From: an uncultured Ruminococcus sp.
Lineage (GTDB): Bacteria; Bacillota; Clostridia; Oscillospirales; Ruminococcaceae
Reading direction: 5' to 3'
Length of the DNA stretch: 64,000 bases
NCBI GenBank assembly: GCA_902786975.1
Contig: CADAES010000005.1
Location: forward strand, 1-64,000
Translations under genes and position numbers: made by a program
The notes under the pieces: model-generated
The model's input: only the letters and a program-made list of their open reading frames with translations
Told to the model about the DNA's origin: nothing
Databases searched by the model: none
Shown here: positions 24,506 to 33,541 of the stretch, piece by piece
How the letters are laid out: every line of letters begins with the position of its first letter
Numbering within the stretch: the first letter of the stretch is position 1

Positions 24506-26686
24506 ATGAGCGACATCAACACCACTGTGGACGAGCTTGAAAAGCCCGTTGATGCGGCGGGAGACGAGCCGGCTGAAAAAACAGACGACAAAGCCGAAGC
24601 TGTCATTTCCGAAAAATCAGACGACAACAAAAAATCAAAAAAACCCAAAAAAGAGTTCGTTCCAAGGACGGATAACAAGAATTTCTTTACAAGAGGCCTT
24701 ATCCCGTCGTGGAAATATATGGGCTATGCTTTTACGATCTACGCATTCCTGGCTATCTATTTCCTGTGGGGAATGATAACGCTTCTGAAATACGGTTACG
24801 AGAGGGACGATTACAGCTGGCTTAGGTACTGTGCGATACCTGCGGGAGTCCTTGCGGCTATCGACATATTCCAGCTTATCAGAGTTATCCTGCGCAGCCG
24901 TGGCAGCAAAAAGATAGGTGAGCCTGTCAACAGGTTCTGGCTTGCGCTGATATTCTCGTTCAACTCGATGCTGATGCCCGACCTTATAATGGGCTCTCCC
25001 CCTGTCAAGAGAAACGTTCTTTACACGCTTCTGGGTCTTATGCTCTGCATGGCGCTGTACCTTATCGGATGTACGGTGTTCAAGAACCCCAAGGTGTGGT
25101 TCGGCATAATTAACGGATTTTTCGCATTCTACGGGTTTATGCAGTATTACATATTCCTGTTCAGAGGTGCGCCGATACAGTTTTCGGACCTGTTCAACAT
25201 CGAATCGGCTAAGGAGGCAAGCGACCTTTACAGCTTCTCGTTCGAGTGGCTGCCGCTTTATGCCGTGGCGAACGTCGGTGTGATGATATGGGTGTTCATC
25301 AAGGTCGGCATCTCGCCGATAAAGGTCAAGGCAAGGCTTATCTCCGCAGCAAGTGCGGTGACCTGCGGTATCGTGCTGGTTTTCGTGGGCAAGTTCGCTT
25401 ACGATGTCGGCATAAAGAACAGGTATATCATTATGAACTTTTCCGGAAACGAGAACAAGCTGACCTACTCAAATGTCGGCTACAATCTGATGTTCTACTT
25501 TGACGGAATGTACAACCACGTTTACGAGCCCGACGGCTATTCGGACGAAAAAGCCGAGGAGATACTTTCGCAGTACAAGACCGAAGATGTGCAAAAGGCT
25601 CAGAAGCCTATAATCATCGGCGTAATGAACGAGTCGTTCGCCGATTACAGACACATCGGCGACCTTAAAACGAGCAAGGATTTTATGCCCTGCGTAGATG
25701 CGCTGAAAAATGAATCCGTACACGGCTACGTTACTGTGTCGGCTTACGGCGGATATTCCTGCAACTCGGAGTATGAGTTCCTCTCGGGCAACACTATGGG
25801 TTTCCTGCCCCCGAACAGTGCGGCGTTCACGCAGTATGTCGAGAGCAAGCAGGACAGTCTTGTTTCCTACCTGAACTCGCTGAATTACCACACGATGGCT
25901 GTAACACCCTGCCGTCCGGGTCTTTGGAATCTTGAAAACGCATACAAGAACCTCCAGTTTGACGACGCTGTCTATAAGTGCCACGAAAAGCTCCCGGGCG
26001 TACAGAAGATAAACGCAAACATTTCAGACAGCACTGTATTTGAGAGCATCAAGAGGACTGTCGATCTGCACAAGGACGATATCGACCCGCTGTTCATCTG
26101 GACGACGACGATGCAGAACCACGGCGAGTACACCGACAACAACCGAAAGACCACCCCGCACAACATCGACATCGAGGGCATAAAAAACAAGGAAGCGGAG
26201 ATATATCTTGACTCGATATACCTTTCGGACAAGGCGGTCGGTGAGCTTGTGGACTATTTCCGTGACTACGACCGTGAGGTCATAATAGTTATGTTCGGCG
26301 ACCATTTCCCGCACATAATGGACTTTACCGAGGAGCTTTACGGACAGGACGTTTCGACCCTTTCGATAGGCGACTATGCAAGACTGCACCAGACACCTTT
26401 CTTTATCTGGAGCAACAAGGGCGTTGAAGCTAAGGAGATAAAGCAGATAAGCCTCAACTACCTCTCAAACGAGGTGATGAAAGCCGCAGGTCTGCCGCTT
26501 GCGCCGTATCAGCAGGAGCTTGAAAAGGTGCGTGAGGAGATTCCCATTATCAGCATGTTCGGTTTTATGAATTCTGACAAAGAGTGGTTCGACATCAACG
26601 ACAAGGACAAAAAGACCGACTATCTGAAAAACGAGTACAGCATAATGCAGTATTACCGCATATTCGGCAAAAAAGAAGAACAGTGA
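24506..26686 (+). CDS. LTA-synthase family membrane sulfatase-like protein
   Basis: Enzymes of this family add glycerol-phosphate or related groups to surface polymers. The 726-residue protein has a charged cytoplasmic start (about 70 residues, Lys/Asp-rich). About five membrane helices follow (70-310), then an outer alkaline-phosphatase/sulfatase domain: GVMNESFADY, GGYSCNSEYEFLSG, TTMQNHGEY and VMFGDHFPH. The catalytic position, Thr in LtaS (GGGTANTEFE-like), is Ser418 here. It has a GAAAGGAGAG site, and the dus gene follows almost at once. The role in teichoic-acid-like polymer assembly is inferred from family only. Confidence 0.87.
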   Translation: MSDINTTVDELEKPVDAAGDEPAEKTDDKAEAVISEKSDDNKKSKKPKKEFVPRTDNKNFFTRGLIPSWKYMGYAFTIYAFLAIYFLWGMITLLKYGYERDDYSWLRYCAIPAGVLAAIDIFQLIRVILRSRGSKKIGEPVNRFWLALIFSFNSMLMPDLIMGSPPVKRNVLYTLLGLMLCMALYLIGCTVFKNPKVWFGIINGFFAFYGFMQYYIFLFRGAPIQFSDLFNIESAKEASDLYSFSFEWLPLYAVANVGVMIWVFIKVGISPIKVKARLISAASAVTCGIVLVFVGKFAYDVGIKNRYIIMNFSGNENKLTYSNVGYNLMFYFDGMYNHVYEPDGYSDEKAEEILSQYKTEDVQKAQKPIIIGVMNESFADYRHIGDLKTSKDFMPCVDALKNESVHGYVTVSAYGGYSCNSEYEFLSGNTMGFLPPNSAAFTQYVESKQDSLVSYLNSLNYHTMAVTPCRPGLWNLENAYKNLQFDDAVYKCHEKLPGVQKINANISDSTVFESIKRTVDLHKDDIDPLFIWTTTMQNHGEYTDNNRKTTPHNIDIEGIKNKEAEIYLDSIYLSDKAVGELVDYFRDYDREVIIVMFGDHFPHIMDFTEELYGQDVSTLSIGDYARLHQTPFFIWSNKGVEAKEIKQISLNYLSNEVMKAAGLPLAPYQQELEKVREEIPIISMFGFMNSDKEWFDINDKDKKTDYLKNEYSIMQYYRIFGKKEEQ

Positions 26687-26691
26687 CCGCT

Positions 26692-27672
26692 ATGCAGACG
26701 ATAAGGATAGGAACGCTTGAAATAGAAAAGACCGCAGCACTTGCGCCTATGGCATCGGTGGCGGACAAGGCTTACAGACTTATGTGCAAGGAATATGGCG
26801 CAAGCTATCTCGTCAGCGAGATGATATCGTCAAAGGGGCTGTGTTTCGGCGACAAAAAGACCGCAAGGCTTTGCGAGATAGAACCGGAGGAAAGACCGTA
26901 TGCGCTTCAGCTTTTCGGCGAGGAAAGCTACTATATGGGCAAGGCGGCGTATATGCTGAACGAACACAGGCCCGATGTGATAGATATCAATATGGGCTGT
27001 CCCGTTCCGAAGATAGTTTCCAACGGCAGCGGCAGCGCTCTTATGAAAGATCCGCAGACTGCTTCCGATATAGCCAAAGAGGTCGTGAAAAATGCGCAGT
27101 GCCCCGTGACGGTCAAGTTCCGTGCGGGCTGGGACGAGCAGAGCAAAAACGCAGTGGAGTTCGCAAAGATCCTTGAACAGGCGGGCGTTTCGGCTATCGC
27201 TGTTCACGGCAGGACGAGGACGCAGTTCTATTCGGGAAAAGCCGACTGGGATATAATAAAAGCCGTAAAGCAGGCGGTGAAGATACCTGTTTTCGGCAAC
27301 GGCGATGTGTATGACGGCAAAAGCGCAAAGGCGATGTACGACTTTACGGGGTGCGACCTTGTGATGATAGGCAGAGGCTCTTACGGCAGACCGTGGGTGT
27401 TTGAGCAGGTGAAAAGATACCTTGAAAGCGGTGAGGTAATGCCCGAGCCCGACCTTGAAACAAAGCTTGCCGTGATGAAAAAGCACTGTGAGCTTATTTG
27501 CAGATACAAGGGCGAAAAGCAGGGTATGAAAGAGGCACGCAAGAACGTGCAGTGGTACATAAAGGGCTTAAAGGGAAGCGCAAGGCTGAGGGGCAGATGC
27601 TCCGAGCTGGTGGAGCTTTCGGACCTTGATATGATGATAGAAGCGATACGAACGGAGAATAAAGATGAGTGA
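26692..27672 (+). CDS. dus: tRNA-dihydrouridine synthase
   Basis: Dus enzymes use FMN and NADPH to reduce uridines in tRNA D-loops. The 326 residues carry LAPMASVADKAYR at the start, the catalytic Cys in NMGCPVPKIV, GSALMKDP, VHGRTRTQFYSGKADW, and the FMN phosphate site GNGDVYDG/MIGRGSYGRPW. It is closest in pattern to DusB. An in-frame GTG at 26683 overlaps the upstream stop (GTGA) and is an alternative start. It overlaps gtrA by 8 bases, so the three genes from 24.5 kb are likely one unit. Confidence 0.93.
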   Translation: MQTIRIGTLEIEKTAALAPMASVADKAYRLMCKEYGASYLVSEMISSKGLCFGDKKTARLCEIEPEERPYALQLFGEESYYMGKAAYMLNEHRPDVIDINMGCPVPKIVSNGSGSALMKDPQTASDIAKEVVKNAQCPVTVKFRAGWDEQSKNAVEFAKILEQAGVSAIAVHGRTRTQFYSGKADWDIIKAVKQAVKIPVFGNGDVYDGKSAKAMYDFTGCDLVMIGRGSYGRPWVFEQVKRYLESGEVMPEPDLETKLAVMKKHCELICRYKGEKQGMKEARKNVQWYIKGLKGSARLRGRCSELVELSDLDMMIEAIRTENKDE

Positions 27673-28171
27673 ACAACAGCAGCGCCAGCCCGATATTTTT
27701 GATAAGCTGGTGCACCTTAAAATATTCCGCTGGTTCGAGCCGTTTTTCCAGAAGAACAGGGAAGTGCTGATGTATCTGTTCTTTGGTGTGCTGACCACGG
27801 CGGTCAGCTTTGTGACAGCGGGTGTTTCAAAGTATCTGTGCGAAAGTGCAGGGCTTGGCAAGGGCGCAGTTTCAAATATCAGCACGGTCATTTCGTGGAT
27901 ATGCGCCGTGACGTTTGCATATGTGACCAATCGGATATGGGTGTTCGATTCAAAGGTCGAGGGCAAAAAGGGACTTTTTGCGGAAATGGTGTCGTTCTAC
28001 GGCGGAAGGCTTTTCACTCTGTTTGTGGAAATGGGAATAATGTGGCTGGGCTACGACCTTATGGACATAAACTACTGGGTGACAAAGATATTCGCAAACG
28101 TCGTCGTGCTGATACTCAATTATGTTATAAGCAAACTGATCGTTTTCAAAAAGAAAGACAGCTCGGTGTGA
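27665..28171 (+). CDS. GtrA family membrane protein
   Basis: GtrA-like proteins are four-helix membrane proteins linked to moving lipid-linked sugars for cell-surface polymers. The 168-residue protein shows four helices (about 38-60, 75-98, 112-130, 138-160) and the family motif VTFAYVTNRIWVFDSK. The C-terminal NYVISKLIVFKKKDS is also typical. Placement next to an LTA-synthase-like enzyme fits a role in surface glycopolymer decoration. The stop codon lies inside a terminator hairpin. Confidence 0.88.
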   Translation: MSEQQQRQPDIFDKLVHLKIFRWFEPFFQKNREVLMYLFFGVLTTAVSFVTAGVSKYLCESAGLGKGAVSNISTVISWICAVTFAYVTNRIWVFDSKVEGKKGLFAEMVSFYGGRLFTLFVEMGIMWLGYDLMDINYWVTKIFANVVVLILNYVISKLIVFKKKDSSV

Positions 28172-28358
28172 GCTGTCTTTTTTTACAAGCTTTCATAATA
28201 CACTTAGAACAGTGTACATATCGCACAATAGATAAACGCTTTATTTTGGGGGCTTTCCGGTCGCCCCCAAGCCCCTTCGGGTATAAACTTTATAGATTAC
28301 ATTGAGGTTTAATACCGTATCGGCAGTCTGAGACAGCTCGGTGTGAGCTGTCTTTTTT
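28156..28358 (+). repeat. Duplicated gtrA terminator flanking a 147-bp insert
   Basis: A 28-base sequence (AGACAGCTCGGTGTGAGCTG, then TCTTTTTT) occurs at 28156-28183 and exactly again at 28331-28358. Each copy is a complete hairpin (GACAGCTC/GAGCTGTC) with a T-run. The first covers the end of gtrA, including its stop codon. The 147 bases between hold a GGGGGC...GCCCCC stem near 28247-28266 and no gene. Confidence 0.85.
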
Positions 28359-29320
28359 CATTTTTTCTTTTTCTTTTTTGTCAGCTTATCGGAGCTGATA
28401 ATTACTATGTCGTTCTCACGAAGCTTTGTGTTGTCGGTGGCGAGGACTGTCAGCTCGTCACGCAGGATTATATACACGTTTGTATCGTACTCCATTTTCA
28501 GCTCCGAGACTGTCAGACCTGCGAGCTTGTTTTTGTTCGTTACAAGTATCTCGCCGACCTTGTCGATATCGGGGTGTTCAACGTCGGCGTTCTGATCCTT
28601 CTGGTACTGCTCGACAAATCCTGCGCTTATGATACCTGTGGGGATAGCGACCACTCCGACGCCGAGAAATGCTATGAATATCGCCATTATCTGACCGACG
28701 GGAGTTATCGGGTAGATGTCGCCGTAGCCGACGGTGAGCATTGCCGAGACGCTCCACCATATGCCGGAGAAGGCGTTTTCAAAAACATTCGGCTGAGCCT
28801 CGTGCTCGACGCTGTATATTCCCAGCGACGAGGCGAGCATAAGGATAACGATTATAAAGATCGAAGAAAAGATCTGATTGCGTTTATTGTAGATTACATT
28901 TTTGATGACGTTGAACGAATCGTACTGCGAGTTTATCCTGAACAAATGGAATATCCTAACCACACGGAGCATTCTGAAAACAACGAAGCCCGTGAGGAAG
29001 AATGCGGGGATTATCGTCAGCAGATCGACGATGCCGTCGAAGGAGAACAAAAACCTGCCGACTGCACGGAACTTGTTCTTCTCGGGGTAAAGGAAGTCTG
29101 CGGTAAAGATGCGAAGCGCATACTCCACGCAGAAAAACCCGACCGTGACATACTCGACTGTTTTGCAGATATTGTGGTAATCGGAAAGCGATGAGAACGT
29201 CTGCAAGAACATAGCGGCGATATTTGCAAATATGACGAGCACCAGCACGATGTCAAACGCCATGCTCGGGGCATCGTCTTTTTTGCTTATCTGCATTATT
29301 TCAAAAATACGTTTTCTCAA
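28358..29320 (-). CDS. Voltage-gated potassium channel
   Basis: The 320-residue protein has six membrane helices. The S4 voltage sensor is FRMLRVVRIFHLFR (115-128), and the pore has the potassium filter TVGYGD (196-201) between S5 and S6. After S6 comes a cytoplasmic regulatory part of about 85 residues resembling a TrkA-C domain (LAGLTVSELKMEYDTNVYIILRDEL) and a poly-Lys end. It probably forms tetramers and sets membrane potential. It lies 3 bases after the CNNM/CorC gene, so both are co-transcribed. Confidence 0.93.
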   Translation of the reverse strand: MRKRIFEIMQISKKDDAPSMAFDIVLVLVIFANIAAMFLQTFSSLSDYHNICKTVEYVTVGFFCVEYALRIFTADFLYPEKNKFRAVGRFLFSFDGIVDLLTIIPAFFLTGFVVFRMLRVVRIFHLFRINSQYDSFNVIKNVIYNKRNQIFSSIFIIVILMLASSLGIYSVEHEAQPNVFENAFSGIWWSVSAMLTVGYGDIYPITPVGQIMAIFIAFLGVGVVAIPTGIISAGFVEQYQKDQNADVEHPDIDKVGEILVTNKNKLAGLTVSELKMEYDTNVYIILRDELTVLATDNTKLRENDIVIISSDKLTKKKKKK

Positions 29321-29323
29321 CGC

Positions 29324-30568
29324 TCACGCCTCCTGTTTGTGAAGCTTGATAAGAATACGGTCTATCTTCTGTTCGTCCTCCATTTTAACGGTCATCTCAA
29401 ACGGCGGGCAGAGTATACACTCGTCGTTTTCGGGTATCCTGTCCAGCATATCCATTATCCAGCCGCCCATTGAGTTCATATCCGTCTGAATGGTATCCTC
29501 GTCGAGCTCCATTCTTTCGAGAAAATCCGTTACCGAAAGGTCGGGGGAGATATCGACCGTTGTATCCGAAAGCTTTACGAAGCTGGTATCGTCGCCGTCG
29601 CTCTCGTCGTATATCTCACCGACAAGCTCCTCGATGATGTCCTCGAGCGTGGCGATACCCTCCGTTCCGCCGTACTGGTCAACGACCACCGCCATATGCA
29701 CCTTAGCCTTCTGCATTCTTTTGAGAGCGTCGGAGATGCGGATAGTTTCGCTGATATAGACGGGCTTTTTCATTATTTCGCTGATATCCTTTTTCTTTTT
29801 GCCGAGATAAAGCTCGAAGAAGTCCGACTGGTGTATAACGCCGACGATGTGGTCGATGTCCTTTTCGTACACGGGCAGACGGCTGTACTTTGTGGAAATG
29901 AAAAGCTCCTTGATATCCTCGAGGCTGTCGTCTATCCCGACGGCTTCGATGCTGACACGGGGAACGAGTATCTTTTCTATCCTTATCTCGTCGAATTCAA
30001 GCGCCGAGCGCACAAGGTCGGATTCCTGCTCCTCCAGCACGCCCTCGTCCTCTATCTCCTCGATTATGTATTTAAGCTCCTCCTCGGTTATCGAAGGCTC
30101 TTCCTTTTTATCTCTGCCCGCAAGCTTGGAAACGAGCTTTGTCAGTCCCGAGAATATCCATATCAGCGGTGTGATGATGAACATGAACGCTCTCAGCGGT
30201 GCAGCCATGAATATCGAGAAAGATTCGGAGTTTTCCTTTGCAAGGCTTTTGGGTATTATCTCTCCGAAGATAAGCACCAGCACGGTCATTACGAGCGTTG
30301 CAGCGCCGACGCTGGAGCTTCCGAGGTGCTTTGTGAAAAGCACTGTTGCAAGAGCTGAGGAAAGAATGTTCACAACGTTGTTGCCGATAAGTATCGCAGT
30401 CAGCGCCTTGTCGAAATTCTCGCATATATAAAGTGCGTTGGCGGCGCTTTTGTTGCCGTCGTCTGCAAGCTTTTTGAGTCTTATCCTGTTGCATGATGAA
30501 AATGCGGTCTCTGTTGCAGAGCATATCGCAGATATGAGCAGCAGGATGAGTATTACAACAATGTCCAT
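29324..30568 (-). CDS. CNNM/CorC family protein (DUF21-CBS-CorC)
   Basis: This family handles magnesium or other divalent cations at the membrane and was once called hemolysin. The 414 residues hold an N-terminal DUF21 membrane domain (ICSATETAFSSCNRIRLKKLA, four helices to about 150). A CBS pair follows at about 195-325 (VPRVSIEAV, YSRLPVYEKDIDHIVGVIH, HMAVVVDQYGGTEGIATLEDI). The C-terminal CorC_HlyC domain ends at about 410. It is first of a two-gene unit with the potassium channel, pairing two cation-handling proteins. Confidence 0.93.
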   Translation of the reverse strand: MDIVVILILLLISAICSATETAFSSCNRIRLKKLADDGNKSAANALYICENFDKALTAILIGNNVVNILSSALATVLFTKHLGSSSVGAATLVMTVLVLIFGEIIPKSLAKENSESFSIFMAAPLRAFMFIITPLIWIFSGLTKLVSKLAGRDKKEEPSITEEELKYIIEEIEDEGVLEEQESDLVRSALEFDEIRIEKILVPRVSIEAVGIDDSLEDIKELFISTKYSRLPVYEKDIDHIVGVIHQSDFFELYLGKKKKDISEIMKKPVYISETIRISDALKRMQKAKVHMAVVVDQYGGTEGIATLEDIIEELVGEIYDESDGDDTSFVKLSDTTVDISPDLSVTDFLERMELDEDTIQTDMNSMGGWIMDMLDRIPENDECILCPPFEMTVKMEDEQKIDRILIKLHKQEA

Positions 30569-30609
30569 TTTCTATCTCCAAAATCAAAGCGGTCAGCTGT
30601 CTGAAAACT

Positions 30610-30638
30610 ATGATAACACATCTTTGTACAAATTGCAA
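30610..30638 (-). promoter_or_regulatory. Promoter for the CNNM/channel pair
   Basis: TTGCAA (30633-30638), 17-base spacer and TATCAT (30610-30615) on the minus strand. Confidence 0.6.
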
Positions 30639-30643
30639 GACCC

Positions 30644-30671
30644 GAAAAAAGCGGAGCAAAACGCTCCGCCT
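30644..30671 (-). terminator. Terminator after cpsB
   Basis: CGGAGCG/CGCTCCG stem followed by TTTTTT on the minus strand, just after the cpsB stop. Confidence 0.9.
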
Positions 30672-30677
30672 CGGAAT

Positions 30678-31364
30678 TCAGTATTCTCTGTCAGTAGAGT
30701 CCAGCATAGCGTCGGACTGTTCTATCCACTCGGGCTTTGCCTTTTTCAAAAGCAGGTCAAAGTTCGGCTTTCTCTCCTTTGTGTTGTGGCAGTCGCTGCC
30801 GAACACGAAATCGCTGCCGCTGCCGATGACGCTTTTTACGAACTTTCGGGTGAAATGCGTTTCAAAAGCCTCGATGTTGAATTGGAACACGGCATTGAGT
30901 GAGAGTATCTTTTCTATCTGCTCCTTTGAAAAATCGTCGAGATACCTGTGCGGGTGAGCGATAACGGGGACAAGACCGTAGTGATAGGCGATGTTGTCTA
31001 TCTCCTCGCACATCCAGCCGTGAAAGCCCGTATAGGGGAATTCGAGAAGTATGTAGTTTGTGCCCTGGTAGGCGAGCTTATCTATCCCCTCAAGCTCGGA
31101 TATGTCACGCTCTATGGATATCTCTGCTCCGAGAATGATGCTGTCTATGGCGGGCTGAGCCTGCATCAGCTTTTCAAAGGCGTGCCGGCGCTTTTGCAGG
31201 AAAGCCTCGACGCTGCCCTCTCTGTGAGCATAGAAATGCGGGGTAGCGGCGATGCGTTCAACGCCCTGCTCCTTCAGCATCTGTATCATTTTAAGTGACA
31301 TCTCGACATTGCGTGAGCCGTCGTCGATGCCGGGAAGTATGTGGCTGTGATAGTCTGTAAGCAA
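30678..31364 (-). CDS. cpsB: CpsB-type tyrosine-protein phosphatase (PHP domain)
   Basis: These manganese-dependent phosphatases act on tyrosine kinases that control capsule or exopolysaccharide chain growth. The 228 residues begin DYHSHILPGIDDGSRN and contain IAATPHFYAHREGS, VIAHPHRY and VFGSDCHNTKER, which supply the metal ligands of the PHP fold. No partner tyrosine kinase is in the window. It follows the epimerase/dehydratase gene by 27 bases, so the pair looks like a fragment or regulatory end of polysaccharide machinery. Confidence 0.93.
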   Translation of the reverse strand: MLTDYHSHILPGIDDGSRNVEMSLKMIQMLKEQGVERIAATPHFYAHREGSVEAFLQKRRHAFEKLMQAQPAIDSIILGAEISIERDISELEGIDKLAYQGTNYILLEFPYTGFHGWMCEEIDNIAYHYGLVPVIAHPHRYLDDFSKEQIEKILSLNAVFQFNIEAFETHFTRKFVKSVIGSGSDFVFGSDCHNTKERKPNFDLLLKKAKPEWIEQSDAMLDSTDREY

Positions 31365-31391
31365 TGTTTTGTTCTCCTTGAAATAGTCTGT

Positions 31392-33365
31392 CTAAACGCT
31401 GACGGTGTCCTTGTGCGATGATACGTCGGTGTCGTAGTCCTTGTAGTCGGTCTTTTTGATGACCGTTTTGCTGTTGAACTCCTCGGGCGTGGTAAAGGTC
31501 GGCACCATTTCGTGCAGAGCCTGTATTGCCACAGCCTCGTTGTTTTTCTGAGCTGCCTCCTTGAGCTTTTCGAGATTGTCGATAAAGCTGTCGGGGTCGA
31601 TGTCTATCTGACTGCCGATGAATATGAGCTTGTTGGAGGTCTTTTTGAGCCCCTCCTCGTCCATAAGCAGCTCTTCCTTTATCTTTTCGCCCGGACGAAG
31701 CCCCGTGAACACTATCTTTACGTCCTCGTAAGGCTTTTTGCCGTACATTCTGATAAGGTTCTCTGCAAGAGCAACTATCCTGACGGGCTTACCCATATCC
31801 AGCACGAACACCTCGCCGCCCTTTGCGAACGATGCCGCTTCAAGCACAAGGCTGACAGCCTCGGGGATAGTCATAAAGTATCTGATTATGTCGGGGTGGG
31901 TGACGGTAACGGGCTTGCCGTCCTCTATCTGCTTTTTGAAAAGCGGGATAACAGAGCCGTTTGACCCGAGGACGTTTCCGAAACGTGTGGTGACGAACTC
32001 GGTGGTGTTGTCCTCCTGCTTGGAAAGGTACTGCATTATCATCTCGCAGCATCTCTTTGAAGCGCCCATTGCGTTTGTCGGGTTGACCGCCTTGTCGGTG
32101 GATATCATCACGAACTTTTTGACCTTGTGGAACTGTGCTATGGTCGCAACGTTGAACGTGCCGACAACATTGTTCTTGATAGCCTCCATAGGGGAGACCT
32201 CCATAAGCGGAACGTGCTTGTGTGCGGCTGCGTGGAAAACAAGCTCGGGCTTGTACTTTTCAAAGATCTGGTTTATCCTGAAATAGTCACGCACTGAGGC
32301 GATGAGCGTTACGAGGTTGAGCTTTGAGCCGTATTCCATAGTCAGCTCCTGCTGTATCTCGTAGGCATTGTTTTCGTAGATATCGACGATTATTACCTGC
32401 TTTGGCTCGTATTTTGCTATCTGGCGTACCAGCTCTGAGCCGATGCTTCCGCCGCCGCCCGTAACAAGGCAGACCTTGCCTCTGATAAAGCTCTTTATGT
32501 CGTCGTTGTCAAACCTTATCGGCTCACGTCCGAGCAGATCCTCGACACGGATATCGTGTATCTGGTCAACGATACGGTTGTTCTCGTCGTTGAAAACAAC
32601 GTCGCTGATGAAAGGAATGACCTTTACGGGCAGAGTTGTCTTTGAGCAGATGTCAAGGATACGCTGTCTTTCGCCTTCGGGACAGGACGGAATCGCAAAG
32701 ATTATCTGCTGGATATCCTTCTCTTTGACAAGCTGCTCGATATCATTGGACGTTCCGATGACCTCGACGCCGCAGATGACAGTGCCGAGCTTTGAAGCGT
32801 CATCGTCAACTATGCATACAGGCTCGTAGGGAGCGTCCTTTGCCTCGGGAAGCTCTCTTGTGCTGAATATCTCACGCACGATAGTTTCGCCCGCACTGCC
32901 CGCACCGATTATCATTGTGCGCTTGTAATCAGACGAGCCCGACACCGTGGGGTGTATCTCGATGAATGTGTGCTTGAAAACAAGACGGAAAAGGCAGATA
33001 AAAATGATGGCGAACGCCCCGTGAACGATAACAAAGACCTGGTGTATCTTCACGTTGGAAACAGCGATGATCGTGTAGGTTATCGCCTGTCCCAGAACCA
33101 CACCGCCGATGCAGCTGAGGTAGTCCTTTGCGTTGAAATATCTCCAGGCACGCTTGTACGCACCGAAGATTATCAGGCAGCCTATGCAGCAGATCATGCT
33201 GATAACTATCGAAATAAAAAGCTCCTTGGAGAAAAGCGTGTAGCTGTAAGCGTGCAGACCGTTGAACAAAAAGTTGGCGGTAAGCGACGCAGCAGCTATC
33301 ATAAAAGCGTCTGCAAAGGCAAGGATTATTTTTCGGAATCTGAATTGTTTGAATACATCTTTCAT
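31392..33365 (-). CDS. Membrane-bound nucleotide-sugar 4,6-dehydratase (CapD/PglF-like)
   Basis: The 657-residue protein has four N-terminal membrane helices (about 12-120). A Rossmann-like domain (MIIGAGSAGETIVREI, about 150) comes next, then a short-chain dehydratase domain (VTGGGGSIGSELVRQI near 297, FVMISTDKAVNPTNAMGASKRC, TRFGNVLGSNGSVIP). Such enzymes convert UDP-GlcNAc to the 4-keto-6-deoxy sugar used in capsule or glycan synthesis. The classic catalytic Tyr is Met/Thr-replaced in this subfamily, seen here as STDKA. It is the first gene of the pair with cpsB. Confidence 0.93.
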   Translation of the reverse strand: MKDVFKQFRFRKIILAFADAFMIAAASLTANFLFNGLHAYSYTLFSKELFISIVISMICCIGCLIIFGAYKRAWRYFNAKDYLSCIGGVVLGQAITYTIIAVSNVKIHQVFVIVHGAFAIIFICLFRLVFKHTFIEIHPTVSGSSDYKRTMIIGAGSAGETIVREIFSTRELPEAKDAPYEPVCIVDDDASKLGTVICGVEVIGTSNDIEQLVKEKDIQQIIFAIPSCPEGERQRILDICSKTTLPVKVIPFISDVVFNDENNRIVDQIHDIRVEDLLGREPIRFDNDDIKSFIRGKVCLVTGGGGSIGSELVRQIAKYEPKQVIIVDIYENNAYEIQQELTMEYGSKLNLVTLIASVRDYFRINQIFEKYKPELVFHAAAHKHVPLMEVSPMEAIKNNVVGTFNVATIAQFHKVKKFVMISTDKAVNPTNAMGASKRCCEMIMQYLSKQEDNTTEFVTTRFGNVLGSNGSVIPLFKKQIEDGKPVTVTHPDIIRYFMTIPEAVSLVLEAASFAKGGEVFVLDMGKPVRIVALAENLIRMYGKKPYEDVKIVFTGLRPGEKIKEELLMDEEGLKKTSNKLIFIGSQIDIDPDSFIDNLEKLKEAAQKNNEAVAIQALHEMVPTFTTPEEFNSKTVIKKTDYKDYDTDVSSHKDTVSV

Positions 33366-33426
33366 TAAATTGACCTCTTGATAAAGTGTTTTGGCACAAA
33401 TAAGATAAAAAAATCACCAAACCGTA

Positions 33427-33455
33427 TTGACAAAACGGATAAAGAGTGATATAAT
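33427..33455 (+). promoter_or_regulatory. Promoter for tRNA-Pro
   Basis: Perfect TTGACA (33427-33432), 17-base spacer, perfect TATAAT (33450-33455), 12 bases before the tRNA, as expected of a strong stable-RNA promoter. Confidence 0.9.
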
Positions 33456-33467
33456 ATACAAGCTTAA

Positions 33468-33541
33468 CGAGGTGTGGCTCAGTTTGGTAGAGCGCTGCGT
33501 TCGGGACGCAGAGGCCGTGGGTTCAAGTCCCGTCACCTCGA
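33468..33541 (+). tRNA. tRNA-Pro (anticodon CGG)
   Basis: The cloverleaf folds fully: acceptor CGAGGTG/CACCTCG, D arm GCTC/GAGC, anticodon arm CTGCG-TTCGGGA-CGCAG with anticodon CGG and G37, and T arm GTGGG-TTCAAGT-CCCGT. The discriminator base is A and CCA is not encoded. A pair of G-T wobbles starts the T stem. The repeat array begins directly at its 3' end. Confidence 0.97.

Noticed and set aside
28343-29194. Plus-strand ORF of 283 codons opposite the potassium channel
   Set aside because: Antisense shadow; the channel on the other strand has a complete selectivity filter and voltage sensor.
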